From Rhodothermales bacterium (lineage in GTDB: Bacteria > Bacteroidota > Rhodothermia > Rhodothermales > VXPQ01), in NCBI GenBank assembly GCA_022821845.1, contig JAJECT010000005.1:1-64000 (forward strand): DNA of 64,000 nt. Direction: 5' to 3'. The notes under the pieces are model-generated. The model saw only the letters and a program-made list of their open reading frames with translations, was not told where the DNA came from and ran no database searches. The translations under genes were made by a program, and so were the position numbers. Each line of letters begins with the position of its first letter. Positions within the stretch are counted from its first letter, which is position 1. Below, piece by piece: positions 1-9,232 of this stretch.

Positions 1-856
1 CCCTGCCCGTTCTGGCGCCGGCGCCGAAGACAAGCGTCATGTGATTCGGCAATCTGGGGGTTAACGTACTCACTGCTTTGCCGCCGTATCCCTTTGAGAA
101 GTGAGTGTGGACGTCGTCGTCGCTGGCTCCAGAAAGGGTGAAGACGATCGGCGCGGTCACCGTTTCCCCGTCCTGGAGTTCCCGCCCCAGTTGAATCTCT
201 ATCCTTCCCTTGCCGCCGTTCTCGTCTATGACGGTGCCCTGGGCGCCGCCGCGCATCATGACGATGGTCGTCGGGTCGTTGTCGCGGATGCGCATGGTGG
301 CCGACGCGGCGGTCGAACTGATGGTCACGCCGGCTGGCAGCGCGGCGTTCGGATCTTCGGACACGGCGGCGACGATTGCCTCGGTGAGTTCGTCTTCGTT
401 GTCGCCCTGCAAGGACAGGGCGCGCACCCAGGCCTGGTCGTTCGCGGCGATTTCGCTCGCGACACAGCCGTTTCCGTCCAGCGTCGTACTTCCCTGCCCG
501 CCGGCGCCGAGGAGGACGTAGTCGCCGCTGCTGCCTATCGTCGCCTCGCCGGAGAAGCAGAGCCTGAAGGGCACGGCGACGGACTGGGCCTGACTGACTG
601 CCACGCGGACGTCGAATGCGAGGCGCTCATGGCTGCCCGCCGGCTCTGTTTGTTCGTTGATTGCGGTCGAGGTCCCCGTCTCGACAAAGGCGACGCTGAC
701 CTCGGCGGAGGTCTGCGCGCGGGCGGCGGGCGTAAGTACAGGGAAGAGAAGCCCTGTCGTCAGGCATGCGGCAAGCGTACAGATAAGGGGCCATGCCGGC
801 GTGGCGAACGCAGCCGGGCCTGTACCGAATCGTTCGTATCGCCGTTGTCTACCCAT
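1..856 (-). CDS. Secreted Calx-beta-like repeat protein, partial (runs off left edge)
   Basis: Open minus-strand frame from ATG at 856 to the window edge with no stop (absent from the ORF track, which lists closed ORFs). Translation MGRQRRYERFGTGPAAFATPAWPLICTLAACLTTGLLFPVLTPAARAQTSAEVSVAFVETGTSTAINEQ...TMRIRDNDPTTIVMM; signal-peptide-like N-terminus and a Calx-beta-like 'IxDNDP' end motif. Confidence 0.75.
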   Translation of the reverse strand, partial: MGRQRRYERFGTGPAAFATPAWPLICTLAACLTTGLLFPVLTPAARAQTSAEVSVAFVETGTSTAINEQTEPAGSHERLAFDVRVAVSQAQSVAVPFRLCFSGEATIGSSGDYVLLGAGGQGSTTLDGNGCVASEIAANDQAWVRALSLQGDNEDELTEAIVAAVSEDPNAALPAGVTISSTAASATMRIRDNDPTTIVMMRGGAQGTVIDENGGKGRIEIQLGRELQDGETVTAPIVFTLSGASDDDVHTHFSKGYGGKAVSTLTPRLPNHMTLVFGAGARTGR

Positions 857-877
857 AGCGTTATGCTATTGTCGTGC

Positions 878-888
878 GGGGGGGGGGG
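878..888. repeat. Homopolymeric G tract (11 G; C11 on the minus strand) upstream of the 856 minus-strand start codon
   Basis: Direct reading: gtcgtgcGGGGGGGGGGGtattttgg. Confidence 0.85.
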
Positions 889-1237
889 TATTTTGGACCT
901 TGCGTTCTGTACGCCCTTGGTTTGCAGATCGCTGCTGCTTCTGGAGACGCGCGCGGAGGGCGCAATGCGCTTGCGTACGTACTGCGCACGCTCGTTGCTC
1001 GATTTCGTTTGTCCGATGGCGTTCATGGTTTCGCGTGATCCTGGAACAAAAAGACATTTCCACAACATGAATATAACCTTCTTGCGTGAATTTGCCGCGA
1101 ATAATTTTTATACGGACATTGCTTTTCCGGGTTCCGCCAAAAAGTTCCGCCGGAAACCGCGCGCGGGCGCTGCGATTTAAGAATATGCTGACGCTTTCCA
1201 TCCGCCTTCCGCTCCCAAAGTATCTTCAGGAACTACC

Positions 1238-3481
1238 GTGTTGCGCGCTTCTCCCATCCTGAGCCACGCCGACGTGCAGGTCGAGCCGGAGTTCGAGACC
1301 GTGCTCGACGACTTGCTGGCCGCATGCAGGCAGTCCTTGCGCTCGGTGGACGAAGACATGATCCGACGCGCCTTCAGGCTGGGCTACTGGGCGCATCGCA
1401 ACGACCGGCGCGCTTCGGGGGAACGGTTCATCACGCACCCCATAGCGGTCGCGGCGATCGTGGCCCGGGATATCGGATTCGACGACGTCAGCGTGGTTTC
1501 GGCGCTTTTGCACGACACCGTAGAGGATACGGAGTTCTCCCTGGGCCTCATACGGGACGAATTCGGCGATACGGTTGCGAACATCGTCGACGGATTGACG
1601 AAGATACGGGGGGTTTCCTGGAGCCGCGAACTGGGCCAGGCCGAGAATGTCCGCAAGCTCATGCTGTCCATGGCGACGGACATCCGGGTCATTCTCATCA
1701 AGTTTGCAGACCGGCTGCATAATTTGCGCACCATCGAGTCGCTTCCCAAGCAGAAGCAACTCAAGATTGCGAGCGAGACCCTGGACCTCTTCGCGCCGCT
1801 CGCCCATCGTTTCGGCCTGAACGCGATCAAGGCGGAGCTGGAAGATATTTCCCTGAAAATCCTGCACCCGGAAGAATACCGCGGCGTCGTGCACAGCTTG
1901 CAGGCGTCCAAGGTCGAGCGCGACGGCTACGTGCGCCGCTTCATCGAACCGTTGCAGGCCCGCCTTGAGGGGGACGGCTTTGGCTTCGAAATGGCCGGTC
2001 GGTCGAAGAACATATATTCGATCTGGCGGAAAATGAAGAGCCAGGACAAACTGATCGAAGAGATATACGACTTGCTCGCCATTCGCATTGTCCTGAAAAG
2101 CGCCGGAAAGAAGGGAAAGGAAGATTGCTGGCGCGTGTATTCGATCATTACGGACCTGTACAAACCGTTGCCGGAACGTTTTCGGGATTTTATTTCCGTG
2201 CCTAAATCCAACGGGTACCAGAGTTTGCACACGACGGTGCTCGGCCCGGAGGGACGACGGGTGGAAGTGCAGATTCGCACGGAAGAAATGCACGCCATCG
2301 CCGAGCGCGGCGTGGCGGCGCACTGGAAATACAAGGAGGCCGTGAGCGACCGGGACCGGGGGATGGAGCAGTTCCTGGACTGGGTCCGGGATATTCTTGA
2401 AAATCCCAGCCCGGAGCAGGCCACGGAATTCGTCAAGGAGTTTCGACTTAATCTGTACGACGAGGAAATCTATATTTTCACCCCCCAGGGGGACCTCATG
2501 ACGCTGCCCCGCCATGCCACCCCGGTCGATTTCGCCTTTCAGGTGCATACGGAAATAGGCATGCACTGCATCGGGGCGAAAGTGAACGGCAGAATGGCGC
2601 CGCTTTCGTACAAACTCCAGAGCGGCGATCAGGTGGAGATCATTACGTCGAAGAAGCAAACGCCGAATCCCGACTGGATGAAGTTCGTCGTTACGCACAA
2701 GGCGCGCAGCAGGATACGGCATTCGATCAACGAAAAACGCCGCCGCAGCATCGAACTGGGCCGGGAAACGCTCAGGAAAAAACTTGACAGGGCAGGTTTG
2801 AAGGTGGACGAGCAGAACCTGGGCCGGGTGGCCAACCGGCTCAAGTTTCCGAACGCCCAGCAAATGTTTTACGAGATCGGGACGGGGCTTTTCGACGCGA
2901 AGGATTTCGTGAAATCCGTCCGCAGCGCGTCCCGCGGGCGCAGGGAAGAGGAAGGCGCCTCCGCCGAACAGGAAGGGCTTCGGCTGCGCTACGAGGATTT
3001 TCGGGATTCGGCCCAGATAGCCGCTCGTCCGGCGCTCGAAATCGACGGAGAATTGCATACGGATATCGTTACGCGCTACGCGCCTTGCTGCAATCCGATT
3101 CCCGGGGACGACGTGTTCGGATACGTAAGCCGCAGCGAAGGCATCAAGATTCACCGCGTGAATTGCCGGAACGCGCCCAGCCTCCTCGTGAACCAGCCGG
3201 ATCGCATTGTTTCCGTCGAGTGGAGCCGGCAGAAGGACGTGCATTTTTTATCCTGCCTGCGGGTGATGGGGGAGGATCGCGTGGGCATCGTCAGCGACAT
3301 CACGACGGTTATTTCCAAAAACCTGAAAACGAATATCCGCTCTATCACCGTGGACTCCGAGGATGGCGTATTCGAAGGCCAGATCGTATGCTCGGTGACG
3401 GATTTGTCGCATCTTCGGCGCGTTATCGAGCGGCTCAAGCGCATCGATGGAATTCATGGCGTGTACCGGTTCGAGGAATGA
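1238..3481 (+). CDS. spoT: RelA/SpoT family bifunctional (p)ppGpp synthetase/hydrolase
   Basis: 747 aa; HD-domain 'HDTVEDTEFS', 'FADRLHNLRT', synthetase 'PKSNGYQSLHTTV', TGS and ACT regions. Confidence 0.96.
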   Translation: MLRASPILSHADVQVEPEFETVLDDLLAACRQSLRSVDEDMIRRAFRLGYWAHRNDRRASGERFITHPIAVAAIVARDIGFDDVSVVSALLHDTVEDTEFSLGLIRDEFGDTVANIVDGLTKIRGVSWSRELGQAENVRKLMLSMATDIRVILIKFADRLHNLRTIESLPKQKQLKIASETLDLFAPLAHRFGLNAIKAELEDISLKILHPEEYRGVVHSLQASKVERDGYVRRFIEPLQARLEGDGFGFEMAGRSKNIYSIWRKMKSQDKLIEEIYDLLAIRIVLKSAGKKGKEDCWRVYSIITDLYKPLPERFRDFISVPKSNGYQSLHTTVLGPEGRRVEVQIRTEEMHAIAERGVAAHWKYKEAVSDRDRGMEQFLDWVRDILENPSPEQATEFVKEFRLNLYDEEIYIFTPQGDLMTLPRHATPVDFAFQVHTEIGMHCIGAKVNGRMAPLSYKLQSGDQVEIITSKKQTPNPDWMKFVVTHKARSRIRHSINEKRRRSIELGRETLRKKLDRAGLKVDEQNLGRVANRLKFPNAQQMFYEIGTGLFDAKDFVKSVRSASRGRREEEGASAEQEGLRLRYEDFRDSAQIAARPALEIDGELHTDIVTRYAPCCNPIPGDDVFGYVSRSEGIKIHRVNCRNAPSLLVNQPDRIVSVEWSRQKDVHFLSCLRVMGEDRVGIVSDITTVISKNLKTNIRSITVDSEDGVFEGQIVCSVTDLSHLRRVIERLKRIDGIHGVYRFEE

Positions 3482-3601
3482 CGCTATTTTTTCGCCGGAC
3501 TTTTTCGCGGGTCTTTTATATTGCCTCCTTATATTTCCCGTAAACTGTCGTTTCTTCGCAAGTTTACGGATACGGCGCGTTAAAAGACCAAGGCGACAAC
3601 C

Positions 3602-3943
3602 ATGCCCTCCCCATCCCGTACGCAAACCCGAAAAGACGTAGCCCGCCGCGTGGCCGAAACCATGGGCGAACCCGTGTACAAGGCGGATCCCTGGGTTCGC
3701 GCGGTGCTTGGCGCGCTCCGCGACATCATGACCGAAGCAGATCCGGAGGTTCGCATCGAGTTGCGCGAATTCGGGGTGTTCGAGGTGAAGAAGACCCGTC
3801 CCAAGCCGAAAGCCCGGAATCCCAAGACCAACGAGACGGTTTTCGTTCCCGGTCGTCGCAAGACGCGCTTTCGTCCGGGCAAGCGGTTGCGGGAAGTATT
3901 GCGGGTTCCCTTGTCGTCGTCGGACGCCGCCGACCCGTCCTGA
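3602..3943 (+). CDS. HU/IHF family DNA-binding protein
   Basis: 113 aa; 'IELREFGVFEVKKTRPKPKARNPKTNETVFVPGRRKTRFRPGKRLRE' typical of the bacterial HU/IHF family. Confidence 0.9.
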   Translation: MPSPSRTQTRKDVARRVAETMGEPVYKADPWVRAVLGALRDIMTEADPEVRIELREFGVFEVKKTRPKPKARNPKTNETVFVPGRRKTRFRPGKRLREVLRVPLSSSDAADPS

Positions 3944-3950
3944 ACCTGCC

Positions 3951-4397
3951 ATGAACGCCTTGCCTCGCATCGTCGGCGTCGACTATGGCGCGCAGCGCGT
4001 CGGCCTGGCCCTATCCGATCCGTTTCGGCTGTACGCGCAATCGATCGGCGCCTATTCCGGCGAGGAAGCCTTGCAAGCGCTGGCGCGTCTCGACGAAGAT
4101 CCCGGGTTCGATACGATCGTCGTGGGGTGGCCCTTGACGTTGTCGGGCGAGGAAGGGGAGGCTACGGAGGTCGTTCGCGCTTTCGTTCGCCGGTTGTCCC
4201 GTCGTTTTCCCGGAAAGAACGTGGTGACGCAGGACGAGCGGCATTCTTCGATTCGGGCGAGACAGTTGTTGTACCAGGCGGGCGTCCGCAAGAAAGCCCG
4301 TCGCCGAAAGGAACGGGTAGACGCGGCGGCGGCGGCGGTCATTCTTCAGGATTACATAGACGAAACGCAGGAATCGGCTTCCTGTCCCGCGCCATGA
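3951..4397 (+). CDS. ruvX: Putative pre-16S rRNA nuclease / Holliday junction resolvase YqgF (RuvX)
   Basis: 148 aa; 'GVDYGAQRVGLALSDP', 'VVGWPLTLSGEEG', 'DERHSS'. Confidence 0.93.
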   Translation: MNALPRIVGVDYGAQRVGLALSDPFRLYAQSIGAYSGEEALQALARLDEDPGFDTIVVGWPLTLSGEEGEATEVVRAFVRRLSRRFPGKNVVTQDERHSSIRARQLLYQAGVRKKARRRKERVDAAAAAVILQDYIDETQESASCPAP

Positions 4398-4957
4398 TTC
4401 TTCCCATTCGCTTGTACGGGGACCCCGTCCTTCGCCGCGGCGCCGAAGAAGTGTCGGGCGACAGCGCAAGCATTCGCCCACTGATCGACGATATGATCGA
4501 GACCATGCGGGGGGCGGGGGGCATTGGCCTGGCCGCTCCGCAGGTGGGCCGTACGGAGCGCGTTTTCGTGGCCGAACTGGCGGCGGAACTGCGGCCTGCC
4601 GAAGCGCGGGAGCAGGCGCCCGAGGCCCTGGTGTTCGTCAACCCTGAAATTATCGAGGAGAGCGACGAGGAAAGCGAATTCGAGGAAGGGTGCTTGTCCA
4701 TTCCGGACGTCACCGAGCTGGTCCGCCGTCCCGAACGCATCCGGATGACGTACCTGGATCGTCATTTTCGGGCGCGGGAGCTGGAGGCGGGCGGTTTGGC
4801 GGCGCGGGTGATTCAGCATGAGGTGGATCATCTGGAGGGCGTTTTTTTCGTGGACCGCATCAGCGCGTTTCGCCGCCGCCTGTTGCGCCGTAAACTCCGG
4901 GAGGTGACCAGCGGGAAAGTCGAGGCCAACTATGCCTTGTACGCAGCGCCGAAATGA
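4394..4957 (+). CDS. def: Peptide deformylase
   Basis: Start at 4394 (MILPIRLYGDPVLR); motifs 'GIGLAAPQVG', 'EEGCLSIP', 'QHEVDHLEGVFFVDR'. Confidence 0.95.
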   Translation: MILPIRLYGDPVLRRGAEEVSGDSASIRPLIDDMIETMRGAGGIGLAAPQVGRTERVFVAELAAELRPAEAREQAPEALVFVNPEIIEESDEESEFEEGCLSIPDVTELVRRPERIRMTYLDRHFRARELEAGGLAARVIQHEVDHLEGVFFVDRISAFRRRLLRRKLREVTSGKVEANYALYAAPK

Positions 4958-5007
4958 AAGCGATAACGCAATGCGTTTGCGGGATTTTTCAGGGCGTCTC
5001 AGGAACC

Positions 5008-5036
5008 TTGAGGCAAAGCGCGTCGTCTTATATAGT
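5008..5036 (+). promoter_or_regulatory. Putative sigma70-like promoter (TTGAGG-N17-TATAGT)
   Basis: Hexamers at 5008-5013 and 5031-5036 with 17-bp spacing, upstream of the 5107 ATG. Confidence 0.45.
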
Positions 5037-5106
5037 CTATGCAGTTCGCCGTCGCGGCGCTGCTCTCGCCCTTGCCCGCCTGTTTCGCCCCCGGAATCCG
5101 GAATAC

Positions 5107-5481
5107 ATGTTTTCGTTGCGCACGCATATCGAACGGTCGGGCTTCGCGCTGCTTGTGGCGCTGTTTTGCGGCGCAATAGCGGCGCCGTTCGGGCACGAGT
5201 TGTCCCATATTCGCTCGCTGGAGCATGCGCATGGGGAGGTCGCTGAGGCCGCGCCGGGCGGCTCTGCGGGCCTGTGCGCCGATTTTCTGGTGGAAGAACG
5301 GACGCCGCCGCCTGTTTTCGCGTGCGATCTGTGCGCGTTTTGTTTGTCCACGATTTCGTCCCCGGATCAACTCCGGGCGCCCCGGTTTCCAGATCGCATG
5401 GCGGCGCAGGTTGTCCCGTCCATGCCGTTCGCTGGTCTCTTCTTCTATCGCTCGATACGCGCCCCTCCCGGGTGGTCTTGA
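5107..5481 (+). CDS. Small secreted/membrane protein, His/Cys-rich (DUF2946-like)
   Basis: From internal ATG 5107: MFSLRTHIERSGFALLVALFCGAIAAPFGHELSHIRSLEHAHGE...CDLCAFC; hydrophobic N-terminus and candidate metal ligands. Confidence 0.6.
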   Translation: MFSLRTHIERSGFALLVALFCGAIAAPFGHELSHIRSLEHAHGEVAEAAPGGSAGLCADFLVEERTPPPVFACDLCAFCLSTISSPDQLRAPRFPDRMAAQVVPSMPFAGLFFYRSIRAPPGWS

Positions 5482-5535
5482 TGTAAGGTAAGACGGTTTT
5501 GGGCCCCTGTCGTTCAGGGCCGCCGTTACTCCATT

Positions 5536-5559
5536 ACGCCGTTTCGTCGGCGTTTTTTT
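5536..5559 (+). terminator. Rho-independent terminator-like hairpin
   Basis: ACGCCG-tttcgt-CGGCGT followed by a T run. Confidence 0.6.
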
Positions 5560-5590
5560 GCAAGACACTCCGAAAAACTCAGAGGGAGCC

Positions 5591-6052
5591 ATGTTTTTAA
5601 ACCGATTTCACGGCATTGCCGTTTTTTTATCCGTATTCGTAATTATGGGCGGGCTGGCCGCCTGCGACAACCCTGCCGAGGACGATGATCATGACCATCA
5701 CGCCGAGGAAGTAGAGGGCGCTGCGCTTGTTCTGGGCGGCGACGAGGTCGTCAGGGTGCTGGAAGCCGAGGTTACGGGGTCGCTTTCCGTCGCGGAAGGC
5801 GAAACCACCGGCAACATCACCGTCGAGTTGCTGGACCATGACGGGGAGGAAGTGCACGCGGAGGATCTGGGCGACGAATTTTCTCTGGGGGTCGTGATCC
5901 AGGGCGACGAAATCGTTACCGTAGCCTATCCTGCTGCGTGGACCTTTACGTTGCAGGGGGACGAGGCGGGCGATACCGCCATACGCGTTCAGGTTTTGCA
6001 CGAGGGGCACTCCGATTTCACGACGCCCGATATTCCCGTTAAGGTAGAGTAG
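5591..6052 (+). CDS. Lipoprotein with His/Asp-rich N-terminus (putative metal binding)
   Basis: MFLNRFHGIAVFLSVFVIMGGLAACDNPAEDDDHDHHAEEVEGAAL: lipobox LAAC then DDDHDHHAEE. Confidence 0.7.
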   Translation: MFLNRFHGIAVFLSVFVIMGGLAACDNPAEDDDHDHHAEEVEGAALVLGGDEVVRVLEAEVTGSLSVAEGETTGNITVELLDHDGEEVHAEDLGDEFSLGVVIQGDEIVTVAYPAAWTFTLQGDEAGDTAIRVQVLHEGHSDFTTPDIPVKVE

Positions 6053-6057
6053 GCGTA

Positions 6058-8280
6058 ATGTGTTGGTGCAAATTTCTTTTTTGGCGCAAGGCCGGGCTTG
6101 CCGCGTGTTGCGCTATGGCGGCGGCCGCGCCGCTGCAAGCCCAGCATACGGCGGTGATCGCGGGTTCCCTCGAGGACGCCGAAACGGGGGAGCCTGTCCG
6201 TCATGCCCAGGTGCTGGCGGAAGAGGCCAACCGCAGTTCCAGAACGGATCGGCAAGGCCGTTTCGAGATTCGTTTTCTGGAACCCGGCGCGTTGTATACG
6301 CTCCATGCCTGGCGCGTAGGCTATGAACCGACGACGACGCGGGTTACCGTGGGCGTCGCCGGTTCGGATACGTCCCGCGTCGCGCTGCGTATGTCGGCTT
6401 CCCCGATCCAGTTGCAGGAAGTCGTTGTGGATGGGCAAAGCGCGCCCGGCATAGCCCGCAATACGGATATGGATATGGGCGGCAAGCGGCTTCGGCAACA
6501 TCTCGGAACGACGCTCGCCGAAACACTCAGCAACGAGCCCGGCATTTCCATGCGATCCATGGGACCCGCTCCCGCCCGCCCCGTTCTTCGGGGGGTGGGC
6601 GGCGAGCGGCTGCTCGTCCTGGAGGATGGCGGGCGCACCGGCGATTTGTCCGCCACCTCCGCCGATCACGCGGTCACGGTAGATCCGCTGTTGACGGAAC
6701 GGATCGAGGTGGTTCGCGGGCCCGCTGCGCTGCTTTATGGGCCGAACGCGCTGGGCGGCGTGGTGAACGCGGTTCGCGGGTATGTGCCTGCGAGCATGCC
6801 TTCCCAGACGCATGTCGTCGGGGTGCTGCAAGGGCAATCCGTCAACGACGGGGTTGCAGGCGGGTTCAGCGTGGAAGCGCCCGCGGGGGGCTTTGTCGTG
6901 CGCGCCGACGGCAGCATGCGCAATTCGGGGGACGTATCTACGCCGGTCGGCGTACTGGTCAATACCTTCCTGACTGCCGGCAACGGTTCGTTTGGCGCCA
7001 GCCGCATTGGCCCATGGGGCTATGCGGGGATTTCGGGAAGTTATTACAAGTCCCGGTATGGCATACCGGGCGGATTCGTCGGGGCGCACCCGCAGGGCGT
7101 GGACGTCGAGCTATCCCGTCGCCACCTGAAAGCGAAGGGCTTGCTTCTGGACAGAATTTCCTGGCTTCCGCATCTGGAATTCGAGGGACTGTTTTCGAGA
7201 TATTATCATCTGGAGTACGAATCGAGCGGTACGTTGGGCATTGAGTTCGGCGTATTGTCGTATTATGGTCGGCTTGTGTCCCGGACCCATACCCGCAGAG
7301 GCAATCGCCTGACGAGTCTATGGGGCGGATACCGCGATTATGCTTCCGGCGGGTTGACATTCACGCCGAATACGCGGGAATGGACGGTGGCCGCGTTCCA
7401 GTATCAGGATATCAACCTGAGGAGCCTGTCGCTTCAGGGAGCGCTTCGGTACGATATACGCTTCGTGCTTCCCCGCGACCCGGGCGAGGATACGCGCGCC
7501 GGGCGGATTCGCAACCGAACGCTCGGGGATTTTTCCGGCTCGTTGCGCTTGTATCGTCGATTCGGCGGCGGTTTTTCCGCGGGCGTGGGCGGCATGCGCT
7601 CCATTCGCATACCGGGAATCGAAGAACTCTTCTCGGCCGGGCCTCACCTGGCGGCCTATGCTTTCGAAATAGGCAATGCGGACCTGAGCATAGAAAGAGG
7701 GCTGGGCGTCGAGGCGTTTACAGAATACCGCAGCGAGCGTTTTTCCGGATCGCTGACGGCGTATCATAACCATGTGCGAGATTACATATATCCCCGCAAT
7801 ACGGGCCAGCTCAACGTGCGTACGCTGCTTCTGGTATATCAGCAAACCGGCTCCACGGTGCGCATGAGCGGATCAGAGGCTTCCTTTACGCTGCAGATGT
7901 CGCCTTCCGTATCGCTTTCCGGGTCGGGGGCGTATGTCCGGGGCACGCTGGTCGAAGAGAACGAACCGATGCCCTTCATCCCCCCCTTCCGGGGACGCCT
8001 GGAGGCGGCGTACGCTCGCGGGAAGTTCAGGCTGTCCGGCTCCGCCGAGGCGGCCCGTCGTCAGGATCGTCTGGGGGCGTTCGAAGAAGCGACCGACGGG
8101 TATGTCGTGTTCGGAGGCCATGCGCAGTACAACCTTTCGCTGGGCCGTATTTTGTACACCTTCGACCTTGGCGTGGAGAATGCGACGAACGTCGAATACC
8201 GGGATCACCTTTCGCGCGTGAAGAGCATCATGCCGGAGCAAGGCCGCAACGTCAAATTGCTGGTGAAGGCGCTGTGGTAG
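6058..8280 (+). CDS. TonB-dependent outer-membrane receptor with N-terminal carboxypeptidase-regulatory-like domain
   Basis: 740 aa; 'VIAGSLEDAETGEPVRHAQV', plug region 'PVLRGVGGERLLVLEDG', 'ERIEVVRGPAALLYGPNALGGVVN', C-terminal barrel ending aromatic. Confidence 0.93.
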   Translation: MCWCKFLFWRKAGLAACCAMAAAAPLQAQHTAVIAGSLEDAETGEPVRHAQVLAEEANRSSRTDRQGRFEIRFLEPGALYTLHAWRVGYEPTTTRVTVGVAGSDTSRVALRMSASPIQLQEVVVDGQSAPGIARNTDMDMGGKRLRQHLGTTLAETLSNEPGISMRSMGPAPARPVLRGVGGERLLVLEDGGRTGDLSATSADHAVTVDPLLTERIEVVRGPAALLYGPNALGGVVNAVRGYVPASMPSQTHVVGVLQGQSVNDGVAGGFSVEAPAGGFVVRADGSMRNSGDVSTPVGVLVNTFLTAGNGSFGASRIGPWGYAGISGSYYKSRYGIPGGFVGAHPQGVDVELSRRHLKAKGLLLDRISWLPHLEFEGLFSRYYHLEYESSGTLGIEFGVLSYYGRLVSRTHTRRGNRLTSLWGGYRDYASGGLTFTPNTREWTVAAFQYQDINLRSLSLQGALRYDIRFVLPRDPGEDTRAGRIRNRTLGDFSGSLRLYRRFGGGFSAGVGGMRSIRIPGIEELFSAGPHLAAYAFEIGNADLSIERGLGVEAFTEYRSERFSGSLTAYHNHVRDYIYPRNTGQLNVRTLLLVYQQTGSTVRMSGSEASFTLQMSPSVSLSGSGAYVRGTLVEENEPMPFIPPFRGRLEAAYARGKFRLSGSAEAARRQDRLGAFEEATDGYVVFGGHAQYNLSLGRILYTFDLGVENATNVEYRDHLSRVKSIMPEQGRNVKLLVKALW

Positions 8281-8283
8281 GGG

Positions 8284-8592
8284 TTATTCCCGGGGGACGA
8301 TACGGCCTTCTGGCGTAATGATTTCGTTCGGGCCGGGGGGGACCCGGGGAAACTGGCTGAGGGGAACCTGCGGATCCCGATCGCGCGGCACATAGTGGAC
8401 ATGGTCCCCGTGGGTGATTTCTATGTACGGCTGGTCGCCGTAGGGGTCCGCGGCTTCGCGCAGGACGGCGAAAAAGAAGATCGCGGCGGCGATCAGAATC
8501 GCCCAGCGCCACAGCTTCTTCGCCCGCGAGCGGCCTGGCGGGTTGTTCGTTCGGGCATGCCCATCCGCGGCGTTTTCTGTGGAAGCGTGCAT
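8284..8592 (-). CDS. Small membrane protein with histidine-triad-like HGDHVHYVP motif
   Basis: 102 aa; single TM 'LWRWAILIAAAIFFFAVL', then 'YIEITHGDHVHYVPRD'. Confidence 0.7.
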   Translation of the reverse strand: MHASTENAADGHARTNNPPGRSRAKKLWRWAILIAAAIFFFAVLREAADPYGDQPYIEITHGDHVHYVPRDRDPQVPLSQFPRVPPGPNEIITPEGRIVPRE

Positions 8593-8688
8593 GGCGTTGT
8601 TTGCAGGCGAACGCGATGCGCCCGGCGAAGTGGTGTTGATCCGCGTATCCCGTATTATATTTACGAAAATACGTTCCCGATCCGAACC

Positions 8689-9228
8689 ATGACAACCAAA
8701 CAGGCGGCAAAACAGGCGACCAGGCAGTTTTCGGCGCGCTTCCAGGCGGAATGCGCGGGGCGCACAATGGATATCGCCGTGCGACCGGGCCAGTTTGCAT
8801 GCAATGGCCGCGTCGTTCCGTTTTCGTACGAACGCCTTGGGCCGGAGCGCATCGCCTTGTTGCTCGGCGGCAAGAGTTACGTTGCTACGGCGCTGGAGGC
8901 GTCCGGGGACCGGTGGCGGATCGGGCTTGGCGGACAGGCGTTCGAGGTGACGCTGAAAGACGACCGGGCGTTGCTGTTCGAGCGTTTCGGGTTCTCACAG
9001 GGCGCCGAAAGCGACCTCCTCAAAATATGCGCGCCCATGCCCGGCATGGTGCTGTCCGTAGCGGCGGCGCCGGGGGCCGTCCTGGAGGCGGGAACCGGCG
9101 TACTGGTGCTGGAAGCCATGAAAATGGAAAACGAATTGCGTACGGAACGCGCGGGCACGGTGCAGGCAGTGCATGTTGCGCCGGGCGATACGGTGGGCAA
9201 GGGCGACCTTCTCCTTGAAATAGCGTAG
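8689..9228 (+). CDS. Biotin/lipoyl attachment-domain protein (biotin carboxyl carrier-like)
   Basis: Start ATG 8689; C-terminal 'CAPMPGMVLSV...VLVLEAMKMENELRTERAGTVQAVHVAPGDTV' biotinyl domain. Confidence 0.88.
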   Translation: MTTKQAAKQATRQFSARFQAECAGRTMDIAVRPGQFACNGRVVPFSYERLGPERIALLLGGKSYVATALEASGDRWRIGLGGQAFEVTLKDDRALLFERFGFSQGAESDLLKICAPMPGMVLSVAAAPGAVLEAGTGVLVLEAMKMENELRTERAGTVQAVHVAPGDTVGKGDLLLEIA

Positions 9229-9232
9229 CGGC

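Noticed and set aside
101-1180. 359-aa plus-strand ORF at the left edge
   Set aside because: The minus strand carries a clear signal peptide and Calx-beta-like sequence; the plus ORF is its shadow and extends through the G11 tract.
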